The notes: generated by a model from the sequence alone, not told the origin. 64,000 nucleotides of DNA from Nocardiopsis sp. ATB16-24 (GCF_030271535.1 NZ_JASCXJ010000005.1:124001-188000); one strand, 5' to 3'; positions 19,301-26,912 are shown, numbered from the stretch's first letter. A program made the numbers and translations.

Positions 19301-20590
19301 GAGCCCGACATCGAGGGACTCAGGCGACGGCTCAGGTCGATCCTGCCCGAGTACATGGTCCCCGCTCACTTCGAGTGGATCTCCGAGATGCCGATGACAC
19401 CCAGCGGCAAGCGCGATGACGCGGCGCTCGTCCGTCGCCCACTCACAACGTTTGCGCGTGGTCCCGTTACTCCGCCGCGCACAGCCGAGGAGCGCGTTCT
19501 CGCCGTGATGCTGGCCGAGCTGCTCGGCCGTCGGGATATCGGAGTCCACGAGAATCTGTTCGACGCAGGTGCCAGTTCGATCACGGCGATGCGCTTGGCG
19601 GTCCTCATCGAGCAACGCTTCGGCGCGCCGATGCCACTGTCCCGGCTCGTCGCGGCGCCCACCATCGCCGAACTGGCGCGTGAGCTGCCATCGGTCCAGG
19701 CGGGTGAGGGACGGGGCGAGGGCGACTTCGACCCGTTGGTGCCGATTCGCGGGGACGGAGACGCTGCACCGCTGTTCTACGTTCACCCGATGGGAGGCAA
19801 CGTGCTGTGCTACGTGCAGTTCGCCAAGCACCTGCCTGACGACCAGCCGCTCTACGCGTTCCAAGCCTTCGGCGCGGACGCGGGAACGGAACCGGTGCGC
19901 GGTATGGAGGAGATCGCTCGCCGCTACATCGAGGCCATGCGACGGGTGCAGCCCGAAGGCCCCTACCACATCGGGGGCTGGTCCTTCGGCGGCTTCGTGG
20001 CCTTCGAGATGGCCCGCCAGCTCCGCGCGGCAGGCCAAGAGGTCGGCTCTCTCGTGGTGCTGGACACCACCGCCCTGGGAGACGACCGTAGCGGCTGGGT
20101 CGACGACGACGCCCTCATCGCGTGGTTCTTCTGGGAGCTGCTCTGGCTGGAACGCGGGGGTGACTCCCCCGAGGCGGTCATCCCCGACTCGGCTCGGACC
20201 CTCGATGAGAAGTTCGAGTACATCACCCGCCTGGCCGTGGCCGAAGGCGTCCTGCCCCCGGGCAGTACGGACATCATCGTGCGCCGTCTCTTCCGCCTCT
20301 ACGAGGCGAACTGGCGCTCGGCGTTCGAGTACTGGCCCGAGGTCGTCGACCAGGACATGGTCCTGGTGCTCGCCCGGCAACCGCTTCCGGACGTGCTGAT
20401 GTCGATGCACACGGCGATCGGCAGCATGCACGCCGACACCGTCAACGGGTGGCGAGAGCGCACCTCGGGCCGCCTCTCGGTGGTCGAGGTCGAGGGAGAC
20501 CACCTCACCATCATGGAGGAGCCGTACGTGTCGGATGTCGTGGCCGCGGTGCTGGAGGCCGTTGGACGAACCGGTGGGGAGAAGGAGTGA
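13328..20590 (+). CDS. Two-module non-ribosomal peptide synthetase, C-A(Ser)-T-C-A-T-TE
   Basis: A protein of about 2,420 residues (numbering here from the GTG at 13316). C1 has HHIVADAW at 154-161. A1 has YTSGSTGRPKG near 619 and FDVSVW at 664-669. Its ten code residues read D-V-W-H-F-S-L-V-D-K, the serine code known from EntF. T1 has GGDS (Ser1021). C2 has HHALLDG at 1224-1230. A2 has FDVFFQ at 1731-1736 and the code D-V-Q-H-I-S-Q-V-V-K, which I cannot assign. T2 has GASS (Ser2088), and the thioesterase has GWSFGG (Ser2223) and a late GDH. All catalytic motifs look intact. Starting with a C domain means an acyl or aminoacyl unit is supplied in trans. GTG at 13328, with AGGTGG upstream, is preferred to GTG at 13316. 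The product would be an acylated Ser-X dipeptide or its cyclised form. Confidence 0.95.
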   Translation: MNRFRTQHDFPERPFDKVRPTMYQEDIWASEERTPGGPQFNVVLHERLAGGIDFALLKASMEHALRECDAFRMRFHEEGGVPFLRVEAPGDPGDTVEIVDLSAEDDPAEAVRAWQERDLYRPLDLRGGPLLRAVLLVESASTVHAHVKAHHIVADAWALNRLSARILADYQRRLEGGSVPEPGPPSFAGEVARSRDYLRSSSYESDRRFHRDNLAGFTPALFPRGGTGRTRRGRHSFVIDGKTVQRILEAGSSPFAYLATVVGIWLGRVLRTSDVVLGVPFLNRRTDTEREVVGQFANNLPLRLELDEGQSLLEAADHTRRRLRKMRDHERLPLGEIVKEMPPTSAGARRPFDVTLSYMRYPHSVLGNGIERTTTVMAPVHEDNALSVMVHAFEDEDDLRVDLDYARDVFDGELTAEAFAGHIAELVVKGLELAELPTSALSMLTAEEYEDLLRSRQGEHVRYPCEKTLHGLFQEQTARTPDRTAVHDIATGTTLTFAELDRRSNQVARHLREQGVGPGTRVAIMAERGPDLLPGLLGVLKAGGAYVPVDPGYPEARISLLLEDCAPVAVLLGEGTDPERIPEDSPAHRVADMYHGSDRPLEPTTESTDIAYVIYTSGSTGRPKGVMVEHHSVVNRLAWMQRHYPIGRGDTLLQKTPTSFDVSVWELFWWAVEGAGLSLLPPGGEKDPRRILDAVSGRGVTALHFVPSMLGPFLDLLENDPEAAARAEGLRWVFCSGEALPADRVNRFNGVFAEAQRRGDGPLLVNLYGPTEAAVDVTRYDCPPADAGPLDRVPIGSPVQNTSLYVFGAHGGLQPVGVPGELCIGGVQVARGYLGRPQLTEEKFVKDPYSPGGRLYRTGDLARLLSDGNIEYLGRIDDQVKIRGNRVELGEVQNALVALDEVRDAVVIDHTPPGRGTSLAAYYVADTELAPAEISARLGGSLPDYMIPAHYVRLDRIPLTPNGKADRRALPRPTTAPSGGESARTPTEVALAAVIGEVLGLERVGVEDDYYALGGDSITMLRIRALAERAGIGFDLSDLVRSPTVRGLAEVIDRRGGVSTHDREEQEPFALVSHIDRARLEGRADAFPLTRLQLGLLFHSRRSRESAVYKDVFRYSIEMPWDERHFRTAFARLGVRHCVLRSSFDLTTYSEPLQIIDHEMPSGGLEITDLRGAPGKDAEERVLAHMHERRLHDYAFDQPPLYLFHVFVRDETVELVLSFHHALLDGGSVANLVSELLRDHLHACGLDIEPVDDTIPPSPALHAADERAAIASEESRAFWRERLSGAAPPSLEGFRAHEPVGDEALIVREVTLPENLTDALGALVAEHRIPVKSVLFTAHALTLSAMAGQDDLCTGLVSHGRPDVEDGEHVCGLFLNTLPLRFAPGRRTWLEAVLHTAEAEREAYPHRRVPLEVIQQDLGGNTLVDTAFNYIHFRQLSAVFRTSGVQDRGFTAWEETNFSLLVNAMTDPVDGRVRLRMDFAGQSFTADQADLFAVTYTAILRRIVSTPLKSVDLSFLAPELSSPPSRSAEPMSVVRVFEERARATPRATAVVFDGGSWAYAELADLSERIARTLLSVGVSPGDRVGIAMERGPHAIAVLLGVARAGCSAVPLDVSYPAERIRAMVEQGSPERVIVGEEHEHLIDDGSVVLPAESLFDGTASQRRGTLALPLDVSPGDEAYLLFTSGSTGEPKGVSMPHRSLANLVAWQNSVPSGAVGGRTLQYAPLSFDVFFQELYTTLCGGGTLVVISEELRRDMPRLLNRIEEVGVERVHMPYVALQRFAEAATALNAAPRTLKVIISSGEQLRITEEIRDLCRSLGNDAILENQYGPTESHVVTAHTLTGDPGLFPALPPIGRPINGARVVVLDSEGRPSPVGGKGEIYLGGVCLASGYVGRPDLTGERFVADPVREGERLYRTGDVGMVMPGGEVVCLGRSDRQVKVRGYRVEPAEIEIAIAEVAARIGTDVAEVAVVARGRDSGETFLATYLVSGDEEPDIEGLRRRLRSILPEYMVPAHFEWISEMPMTPSGKRDDAALVRRPLTTFARGPVTPPRTAEERVLAVMLAELLGRRDIGVHENLFDAGASSITAMRLAVLIEQRFGAPMPLSRLVAAPTIAELARELPSVQAGEGRGEGDFDPLVPIRGDGDAAPLFYVHPMGGNVLCYVQFAKHLPDDQPLYAFQAFGADAGTEPVRGMEEIARRYIEAMRRVQPEGPYHIGGWSFGGFVAFEMARQLRAAGQEVGSLVVLDTTALGDDRSGWVDDDALIAWFFWELLWLERGGDSPEAVIPDSARTLDEKFEYITRLAVAEGVLPPGSTDIIVRRLFRLYEANWRSAFEYWPEVVDQDMVLVLARQPLPDVLMSMHTAIGSMHADTVNGWRERTSGRLSVVEVEGDHLTIMEEPYVSDVVAAVLEAVGRTGGEKE

Positions 20591-20595
20591 AGGGC

Positions 20596-21798
20596 ATGGC
20601 CACCACGAGAAGAGCCATCGTCGTCGGGGCCGGTATCGGGGGCCTCACCGCGGCCATCGCCCTGCGCCGGATCGGTGTGGACGTGCGGATATACGAGCGA
20701 GCACCGCGGATCAGGGCGCAGGGTTTCGGACTGTCGGTGATGAGCAACGCCATCGCCGCCCTGGACTCGCTCGGTATCGACCTAGGGCTGGACAAGCGCG
20801 GCAGCACCCTTGACCGCTATCTGGTGAAATCGAGTACGGGACGTCTCATCAGGGAGTTCCCCTTTCCGGAGATCGTCGAGCGGTTGGGAGTGCCCTGCGT
20901 CTGTATCGGACGCCCCGACCTGTTCACCGCTCTCCAGGAAGAGGCCGCCGGGATCCCCACCACGCTGGCAAGAGAGGCGAAGGGCTTCACGGTGGACGGC
21001 GACCGCGTCCGCGTCCACTTCGCGGACGGTGACGAGGAGGCCGACCTGTTGATCGGCGCGGACGGCTTCAACTCGGCTGTTCGGCGACAGATCGCCGGCC
21101 CCGGCGAGCCGGCCCACGACAGTGGTTACATCGTCTGGCTGGGTATCACCGAGTACTCCCATCCCCGCTTCGCCCCTGGCTCGGTGATCCATTTCTGGGG
21201 CGACGGAATGCGGTTCGGACTGGTCGACATCGGCCATGGGCGGCTGTACTGGTGGGCTACGAAGAACATGCCCGCAAAACGGTCCGCTGCCTGGAGCGGC
21301 GGCAAGGCCGAGGTCTTGGACGCGTACGCCGCGTGGCCCGACGAGGTTCGTAGCGCCATCAGGGTGACGCCGGAGGAGAACCTCCTGGCGGTGACCTCCC
21401 GTGACCGTCCCTTCCTGGAGGAATGGGGGACGGGCCCGGTCACCCTGCTCGGCGACGCGGCCCATCCCATGCTCACCAGTCTGGGACAGGGGTCGGCCAT
21501 GGCCATCGAGGACGCGGTCGTCCTCGCCCACCACCTGAGAGCGCAGCCGAACGGCCCACTCGCGCTGCGGGCCTATGAGGACGCCCGCCGGGAACGCACT
21601 CGCGGCATCGTGGAGGCCACACGTGCCATCAGCGATTTCGAGCAGTCCGAGGGACCCGTCCGGCGTCGGCTTCGGGACGCCTACTTCCGGTACATGTCGC
21701 ACGCGGGGCTGGTCGGCCGTCTCGAACCCGCCCTCACTTTCCCGGGCCCCGGGCTGGAAGGCACCATCCACGTAGGTTATGGAGAGGAGCACCGTTGA
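20596..21798 (+). CDS. FAD-dependent monooxygenase (PHBH-type aromatic hydroxylase fold)
   Basis: A 400-residue group A flavoprotein. The N-terminal dinucleotide fold is GAGIGGLTAA (near residues 11-20), followed by IYERAP. The DG motif is in LLIGADGFNSAVRR, and GDAAHPMLTSLGQGSAMAIEDA is the C-terminal FAD ribityl-binding block. The family inserts one oxygen atom into a substrate using NAD(P)H. The ATG at 20596 has GAAGGAG nine bases upstream, inside the end of the NRPS gene; a GTG at 20587 that overlaps the NRPS stop is the alternative. It is almost certainly co-transcribed with the NRPS and so is a tailoring enzyme for its product. It is the second oxygenase of the cluster. Confidence 0.9.
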   Translation: MATTRRAIVVGAGIGGLTAAIALRRIGVDVRIYERAPRIRAQGFGLSVMSNAIAALDSLGIDLGLDKRGSTLDRYLVKSSTGRLIREFPFPEIVERLGVPCVCIGRPDLFTALQEEAAGIPTTLAREAKGFTVDGDRVRVHFADGDEEADLLIGADGFNSAVRRQIAGPGEPAHDSGYIVWLGITEYSHPRFAPGSVIHFWGDGMRFGLVDIGHGRLYWWATKNMPAKRSAAWSGGKAEVLDAYAAWPDEVRSAIRVTPEENLLAVTSRDRPFLEEWGTGPVTLLGDAAHPMLTSLGQGSAMAIEDAVVLAHHLRAQPNGPLALRAYEDARRERTRGIVEATRAISDFEQSEGPVRRRLRDAYFRYMSHAGLVGRLEPALTFPGPGLEGTIHVGYGEEHR

Positions 21799-22745
21799 GC
21801 AGGAGAGCATGGTGGAACCCGAGGGGCGGGGACGCCACGGACACGTCAGGGGGACCGGTGCTGGTCACAGGCGCCTCATCGGGACTCGGACAGGAATGCG
21901 TCCTGGATCTGGAACAGCGAGGGTTCGAGGTTCTCGCCGGTGTGCGCCGGGTCGAAGACGGGGAGAAGCTGGTCGCGCGATCCTCACACAGGAGGTTGGA
22001 GTACACGCTCGTCGACGTGACCGATGAGGAGTCCGTCGCGGCGTCCGCCGAGCTCGTCCGATCCCAATACCCGGGACTGCGGGGCTTGGTCAACAACGCG
22101 GGGATCGCAGTGTCCGCCCCGCTGGAGTGTGTCGACAGCGCAACCCTGCGGCGCCAATTGGAGACCAACGTCGTGGGACAGCTTGCGATGATCCGCGCCC
22201 ACCTTCCGCACTTGCGGCGGTCGCGTGGGCGCATCGTCAACATCACCTCCGGTCTGGGCCGGGTGGCGGTTCCCTACCTTGGGGCCTACTCGGCGGCCCA
22301 GTTCGCGAAGGAGGCTCTGAGCGATGCGTTGAGGCGGGAGCTGGCCGACAGCGGCGTGCGGGTATCGGTGGTACAGCCCGGGGCGATCATGACACCCATC
22401 TGGGACAAGATATCCTCCCTCGCCGACGAGGCCCTGAGCTCGGCTCCACCGGCGGTTGCGGCGGTCTACCGGAGTTCCTTCTCCTCCTTCCTCAAGGCGA
22501 ACGCGGACGCGGCCGCGAACAGTGCCACGACTCCTCAGCAGTTCGCCGCCGCGGTGGCCCGGGCCCTGACCGATCCCGCTCCCCGGACCCGCTATCGGGT
22601 CGGCCCCGATGCCCGAAGCGCGGACATCCTGTCCCGGATCCTTCCCGATCGGCTGCTCGACAGGCGCTTCGCTGGGATATCCCCCACCAGCAAGGACTGG
22701 CAGGGGGCCGACGCCGCCCCGAGCCTGGATGGACATACGGACTGA
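21795..22745 (+). CDS. Short-chain dehydrogenase/reductase with catalytic Lys replaced by Gln
   Basis: A 316-residue classical-type SDR. The nucleotide-binding TGASSGLG and the NNAG motif are intact, and a Ser is present in NITSGLG. The active site reads Y-S-A-A-Q where the family has Y-x-x-x-K, so the catalytic Lys is Gln (codon CAG); a Lys lies three residues further on (YSAAQFAK). The start appears to be TTG at 21795, which overlaps the FAD monooxygenase stop as TTGA and has GGAGAGGAG five bases upstream. It is the last gene of the NRPS operon, before a 15-bp hairpin. It may still bind NAD(P)H; reductase activity on the product is uncertain because of the substitution. Confidence 0.85.
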   Translation: MSRRAWWNPRGGDATDTSGGPVLVTGASSGLGQECVLDLEQRGFEVLAGVRRVEDGEKLVARSSHRRLEYTLVDVTDEESVAASAELVRSQYPGLRGLVNNAGIAVSAPLECVDSATLRRQLETNVVGQLAMIRAHLPHLRRSRGRIVNITSGLGRVAVPYLGAYSAAQFAKEALSDALRRELADSGVRVSVVQPGAIMTPIWDKISSLADEALSSAPPAVAAVYRSSFSSFLKANADAAANSATTPQQFAAAVARALTDPAPRTRYRVGPDARSADILSRILPDRLLDRRFAGISPTSKDWQGADAAPSLDGHTD

Positions 22746-22871
22746 GAACTGTTCTCGAGCCTCCCCGGACCGAGACCGAGGGAACGGTCCGGATGCGGTG
22801 GGCCGTACGCCGACCGGTCCGCCGCAGCCCGGTTCTGCCCAGTGGCTCGACGCGCCGCTCCACGATGTCGA

Positions 22872-22912
22872 GGCCGGGGCGGTCCCGATCCAAGACCGGG
22901 ACCGCCCCGGCC
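22872..22912. terminator. Bidirectional hairpin terminator
   Basis: A perfect 15-bp inverted repeat (22872-22886 with 22898-22912, 11-base loop) lies between the end of the NRPS operon and the end of the convergent importer operon. It separates the biosynthetic cluster from the corrinoid region. The rest of the 22746-23087 gap shows no gene. Confidence 0.8.
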
Positions 22913-23087
22913 GCCGCATGCGCCACGACATGCCGTGGCGACGCCAGGGCCGGTGTCCGGACGGGACCGTCCCCCACCGGCCTCGGGTGAGGTCTGGAGG
23001 CGACGCTGCGGTGTCCGTTTCCGCCGGGGAGGATCGATCTCGCGCCTCCCCGGCGAGAACAGGCGGGTTCCCGACCCTTTTCTCAGC

Positions 23088-24149
23088 TCACCCGCCCCGT
23101 CCCGCACTGTTACCGCGCACCAGCAGATACAGCAGGTACGGGGCTCCCAGGATCCCGGTGACCACTCCGACCGGTACCTCACTCCCTCCGAAGGCGGTGC
23201 GCGCGATCAGGTCCGCTCCGGTCACCAGCAACCCGCCACAGGCCGCGGAGGCCACCAGCCCGGCGGCGCGCTCCCGCAGCAACCGCCGCACGATCTGTGG
23301 GGCCACCAACGCGACGAAGGCGATGGGGCCGGCCACCGCGGTGGCCATGGCCGCGAGCGCGGCCGAGGTGAACAGCAGAACGGCCCGCCAGAGCCGGACC
23401 CGGCCGCCCAAGGCCGTCGCGGTGTCCTCCCCCAGTTGCAACAGTGCCAAAGGACGGGCCAGAAGGAACGCGATCGGCATCAACACGGCGAGCGCCGACG
23501 CGATCGTCACCACGTGCGGCCAGTCCCGGTTGGCCAGACTGCCGGTGAGCCAGAGCATGGCGCGCTGCGCCGTGGTGAGTTCGGTGCGGGTCAACAGGTA
23601 CGACGTCACCGCGCTCAATATCGCGGTGAGCGCGATCCCCACCAGGACCAACCGGTACCCGTCGACACCACGCCGATAGGCCAGCAGGTACAGCGACAGC
23701 GCGGTGACCACGGCCCCGACCAACGCACTGACCGCGATGGTCGGGGCCGTCCCGCCGAGGGCGACGACGGCGAACACCGCCGCGGTCGCGGCGCCGGCGC
23801 TGACCCCGATGACGTCCGGACTGACCAGCGGGTTACGCGCCAACCGTTGCAGCAGGGCACCCGAGAGCGCCAGCGCGGCCCCCACCCCCAGCGCGGTGAG
23901 GGCACGCGGCAGCCGCATCTCCACGACCACGTGCGTCATCATCGGATCGGCACGTCCGGTGAACACGCCCACCACCTCGCCCAGGCCCATCGTGAAGTCG
24001 CCCACGGCCAACGACGACAGCGCGACCACCAGGGCCACGGCGCTCAACAGGGCACCGAGCAGCACCGCGGGCACGTACACCAGCACCGACAGGCCGCCGT
24101 GACGGACCACCCCGGTGCCCGGCCCCGGCACTCCGGAGCGCCTCGTCAC
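23088..24149 (-). CDS. FecCD/BtuC-type ABC importer permease
   Basis: A 353-residue polytopic membrane protein with about ten hydrophobic helices. It carries the family blocks LPRALTALGVGAALALSGALLQ and NPLVSPDVIGVSAGA, and near the end PHIVRRLL-like PQIVRRLLRERAAGL. It pairs with the permease at 24146-25237 to form the channel of a class II importer for siderophores, B12 or haem. The GTG at 24149 overlaps the upstream permease stop as GTGA; the much longer upstream frame is a shadow. The operon is headed by a B12-type riboswitch, which points to a corrinoid or cobalt-chelate substrate rather than iron. No ATPase gene follows. Confidence 0.88.
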   Translation of the reverse strand: MTRRSGVPGPGTGVVRHGGLSVLVYVPAVLLGALLSAVALVVALSSLAVGDFTMGLGEVVGVFTGRADPMMTHVVVEMRLPRALTALGVGAALALSGALLQRLARNPLVSPDVIGVSAGAATAAVFAVVALGGTAPTIAVSALVGAVVTALSLYLLAYRRGVDGYRLVLVGIALTAILSAVTSYLLTRTELTTAQRAMLWLTGSLANRDWPHVVTIASALAVLMPIAFLLARPLALLQLGEDTATALGGRVRLWRAVLLFTSAALAAMATAVAGPIAFVALVAPQIVRRLLRERAAGLVASAACGGLLVTGADLIARTAFGGSEVPVGVVTGILGAPYLLYLLVRGNSAGRGG

Positions 24150-25237
24150 GGCCCCGCCACCTTCCGACGCCGCACGATGAGGATGAACAGCGGCGCGCCG
24201 ACCAGAGCGGTGACGATGCCGACCTGTAGTTCCTCGGGACGCGCCACCACACGGCCCAGCATGTCGGCCACCAACAACAGGAGGGGCGCGAGGACCGCCG
24301 ACCAGGCCAGCACCCAGCGGTGGTCGGGGCCGACGAGGGCACGCGCGACGTGCGGCACGGCGACCCCCACGAAACCGATCGGGCCCGCCACGGCGGTCGC
24401 CGTTCCGGCCAGCAACACCACGGCCAGGGCACCGGTCCCGCGTACCAGCCACAACCGGGTCCCCAAAGAGCGGGCCAGCTCGTCACCGAGCGCCACCACG
24501 TTCAACGGGCGCGCCGACGCCACCGCCAACACCAGGCCGGCGGCCAGGAACGGCAGCGCCTGGAGCAGTGCCGTGCCGTCGACGCCCGCCAGGGAACCCA
24601 CGATCCAGAACCGGTACTCCTCCAGGCTCGCCCGGTCACGCAGAACGATCGCCGAGGTCACCGAACCCAGCAGGGCCGAGAGCGCGGCACCGGCGAGCGC
24701 GAGCTTGACCGGGGCGGCCCCGCCCGGTCCCAGCGACCCCACGGCGTAGACCGCGCAGGCGGCCACCGCCGCGCCCACGAAGGCGAAGACGACGTAGCCC
24801 AGCAGGGCGGTCACCCCGAGCACGCTGATCGCGACGACCGCGGCCAGGGCCGCGCCCGCGTTGATACCGAGGATGCCCGGATCACCGAGGGGATTACGGG
24901 TGATCCCCTGTACCAGGACCCCGGACACGCCCAGGGCCACCCCGACGGCCAGTCCGGCGAGCGTGCGCGGCACCCGCAGGTGCCGCACGACCAGGTCGGT
25001 GTCGGAACCGGTGAAACCGGCGTAGGCGGCGTACACCTCGGCCACGGACAGCCGTTGGTAACCGATCAACACCGACGCCAACAACGCTCCGGCCAGCACC
25101 ACCAGCGCCGTCAACAACCCGAGGCCGCGGGTTCCCGGACCGCTGAGCAGCCCCGCGCCCCGAGCCGCGGTCCGCAACCGTCGGCGGGTCTTGGCGAGCA
25201 CCACTGAAGCGGGCCTTCCGGCCACGTGTTCGGCCAT
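24146..25237 (-). CDS. FecCD/BtuC-type ABC importer permease
   Basis: A 363-residue membrane protein with about ten helices. Family blocks include LRVPRTLAGLAVGVALGVSG and ITRNPLGDPGILGINAGAAL, and near the end VPHVARALVGPDHRW, which is the coupling segment that contacts the ATPase. The ATG at 25237 lies eight bases after the binding-protein stop. It acts together with the downstream permease. The only visible partner subunits are the binding protein upstream and the second permease; the ATPase must be encoded elsewhere or be shared with another importer. Confidence 0.88.
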   Translation of the reverse strand: MAEHVAGRPASVVLAKTRRRLRTAARGAGLLSGPGTRGLGLLTALVVLAGALLASVLIGYQRLSVAEVYAAYAGFTGSDTDLVVRHLRVPRTLAGLAVGVALGVSGVLVQGITRNPLGDPGILGINAGAALAAVVAISVLGVTALLGYVVFAFVGAAVAACAVYAVGSLGPGGAAPVKLALAGAALSALLGSVTSAIVLRDRASLEEYRFWIVGSLAGVDGTALLQALPFLAAGLVLAVASARPLNVVALGDELARSLGTRLWLVRGTGALAVVLLAGTATAVAGPIGFVGVAVPHVARALVGPDHRWVLAWSAVLAPLLLLVADMLGRVVARPEELQVGIVTALVGAPLFILIVRRRKVAGP

Positions 25238-25245
25238 CGGTCGGC

Positions 25246-26295
25246 CTACGCGAACAGGTCGGGGTGGATGATCCGGGCGATCTTCTCCACCGCGTACGCA
25301 CTGCGCACGCCCGCGGAGCGGTCGGCGAAGGTGAACCCCCTGACCTGGCCTTCGGTGACCGCGGTGAGGTTGGCCAGGGCCGGGTCGGACATGATCTGTT
25401 CGACCTGGGGGGCGGCGTCGGCGGAGGTCATCTGCGCGTCGCAGCACACGTCGACCAGGACGAAGTCGGGGTCGCGTGCGATCACGTCCTCGGTGGAGAC
25501 CTCGTGGTTACGTCTTCCCTCCAGGTCGGCGAAGGCGTTGACCGCGCCGGCCAGTCCGAGGATCTCGGTGGAGAAGTCCGGTCCGCCGGCGACCCGAAAC
25601 CCCTGGTCACCGGGACGACCGATCATCACGGTGGGCCGGTCCTCCTCCGACACGTGACCGTCCAGGGCCCGGGAGACCTCCTCGATGGTGCTCTCCATGT
25701 CGGCGATGACCTCCTCGGCCCGCTCCCGCTCGTCGAACAGGGTCCCCAGGTCCCGCAGGTCGGAGTAGACGTTGTCCATCGTCACCGTGGCGGGGTCGAT
25801 GGTCTCGTCGCTGCGGCCGTCCTCGCTCGGGCACAGCGGGGACAGGATCCAACTCTCGATGCCCAGTTCACGCAGGGAGGCCCGCGTTCCGAAGCCCTCG
25901 TCGGTGAACACTCCGTTGAACCCGGCCAGGACGAAGTCGGGGGCGTGGCCGAGCAGTTCCTCGCGGCTGGGCAGGTTCGGGTGGTACTCCTGCTCGGCCT
26001 GGGCCTGGACGTAGGGTTCCAGGACCTCGGCGTCCAGGAACGCCGTTCCCACCAGACGGTCGCCGATGCCCAACGCGTGGGCCATCTCGATGCCGGGCTG
26101 GTAGGCGGCGAACACCCGCTCCGGCGGATTCTCCGCGGCCACGTCGACGTCGCAGTTGCGGATCGTCTCACCGGCGGTTTCGGCGGGGGCGGGGGAGGCG
26201 GCACCGCCCCCGCAGGCGGTGGCGGCCAAGGCCAGGGCGAGGAGGGCGGCGAAACGGGCAGGACGCAGGGCCGCCCGAGCGGCGGTGGGCTTCAT
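25246..26295 (-). CDS. Corrinoid/siderophore-type substrate-binding lipoprotein (BtuF/FecB family)
   Basis: A 349-residue extracytoplasmic binding protein. The N-terminus carries a signal peptide ending in ALAATACGGG, a lipobox-like Cys followed by glycines. The two lobes start with NPPERVFAAYQPGIEMAHALGIGDRLVG and EELLGHAPDFVLAGF, typical of cluster A binding proteins for vitamin B12 and metal chelates. The ATG at 26295 has AAGGA about 12 bases upstream; an ATG at 26307 has no space for a ribosome site. Its leader is a cobalamin riboswitch on the same strand, so it is expected to be shut off when B12 is plentiful. Function as a B12 or cobinamide binder is inferred from that. Confidence 0.85.
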   Translation of the reverse strand: MKPTAARAALRPARFAALLALALAATACGGGAASPAPAETAGETIRNCDVDVAAENPPERVFAAYQPGIEMAHALGIGDRLVGTAFLDAEVLEPYVQAQAEQEYHPNLPSREELLGHAPDFVLAGFNGVFTDEGFGTRASLRELGIESWILSPLCPSEDGRSDETIDPATVTMDNVYSDLRDLGTLFDERERAEEVIADMESTIEEVSRALDGHVSEEDRPTVMIGRPGDQGFRVAGGPDFSTEILGLAGAVNAFADLEGRRNHEVSTEDVIARDPDFVLVDVCCDAQMTSADAAPQVEQIMSDPALANLTAVTEGQVRGFTFADRSAGVRSAYAVEKIARIIHPDLFA

Positions 26296-26330
26296 CGAAC
26301 AAACCATCCTTCGTGGTTTGGTGACGTGGA

Positions 26331-26492
26331 CGATCGCAGCCGGTCTCCTGGCTCCCGGAGCCGGGCTCTGGCCCCGCGCCCCCCTCCTTCCCAGGCCGTG
26401 TCGGCCCAGTGGCATACGGAAGGCGCCCTCCGGTCACAGTGGCGAGGACCGCGCCGGATTCCCACCGGCTTCCCGAGCACTGCGACGTCGAC
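26331..26492 (-). promoter_or_regulatory. Cobalamin riboswitch upstream of the importer operon
   Basis: Read on the minus strand it shows the B12-box features in order: GGGAAGCCGGTGGGAATCCG, then CGCCACTGTGACCGG, then GCCACTGGGCC, and finally GCCAGGAGACCGGCTGC close to the gene. It ends about 35 bases before the binding-protein start, where it can hide the ribosome site. B12 binding is expected to repress the importer. Confidence 0.88.
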
Positions 26493-26774
26493 GACATGGA
26501 ACTGATGTCGACAATGAACGGGTTCACGGTAGTACACGGGACTTCCCCCCACCAGGCCCGCTCCCGCTTCGCGCCCAGGGGCGAGGTGGAAGCGCAGGTC
26601 ACGCTCCTCCAGCCACGGGGGCGACCGCACGCGGGAGGCGGCCCCCGAAGGGCGACGGCGAACGTGGTGCCCTCCACGGCCGACCCACGACCACGGGGCG
26701 GCGGGGAACGGCCCGAGGACCTCCGCCCCGCGGGAAGGGGCGCACGGACGGCCGGTTAGAGTAGGAATCCTTTG

Positions 26775-26890
26775 CTCGTGGTTGCAGGAACCCGGTGCGA
26801 TTCCGGGGCGGTTCCGCCACTGTGAGACCCCCGTCATGGGAGTTCAGCCAGACACTGGCCTCGGGCAGTCCGACCGCCGATGGGGCGAGA
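26775..26890 (+). promoter_or_regulatory. Cobalamin riboswitch upstream of cobN
   Basis: On the plus strand it shows AGGAACCCGGTGCGATTCCG, CCGCCACTGTGAGACC and then CAGCCAGACACTGGCC, the B12-box order found before actinobacterial cobN genes. It ends just before the cobN ribosome site. It lies back to back with the importer riboswitch, so one 600-bp gap controls uptake and synthesis in opposite directions. Confidence 0.85.
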
Positions 26891-26912
26891 ACCCCGAGGG
26901 AGGAATCCGGCC

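Noticed and set aside
13328..20590. NRPS as an enterobactin-type catechol siderophore synthetase
   Set aside because: The serine code fits EntF, but no DHB synthesis genes, aryl carrier protein or isochorismatase are present, and there is a second amino-acid module.
23088..26295. Importer as the siderophore uptake system of the NRPS cluster
   Set aside because: It is separated by a bidirectional terminator and headed by a cobalamin riboswitch, so a corrinoid substrate is more likely.
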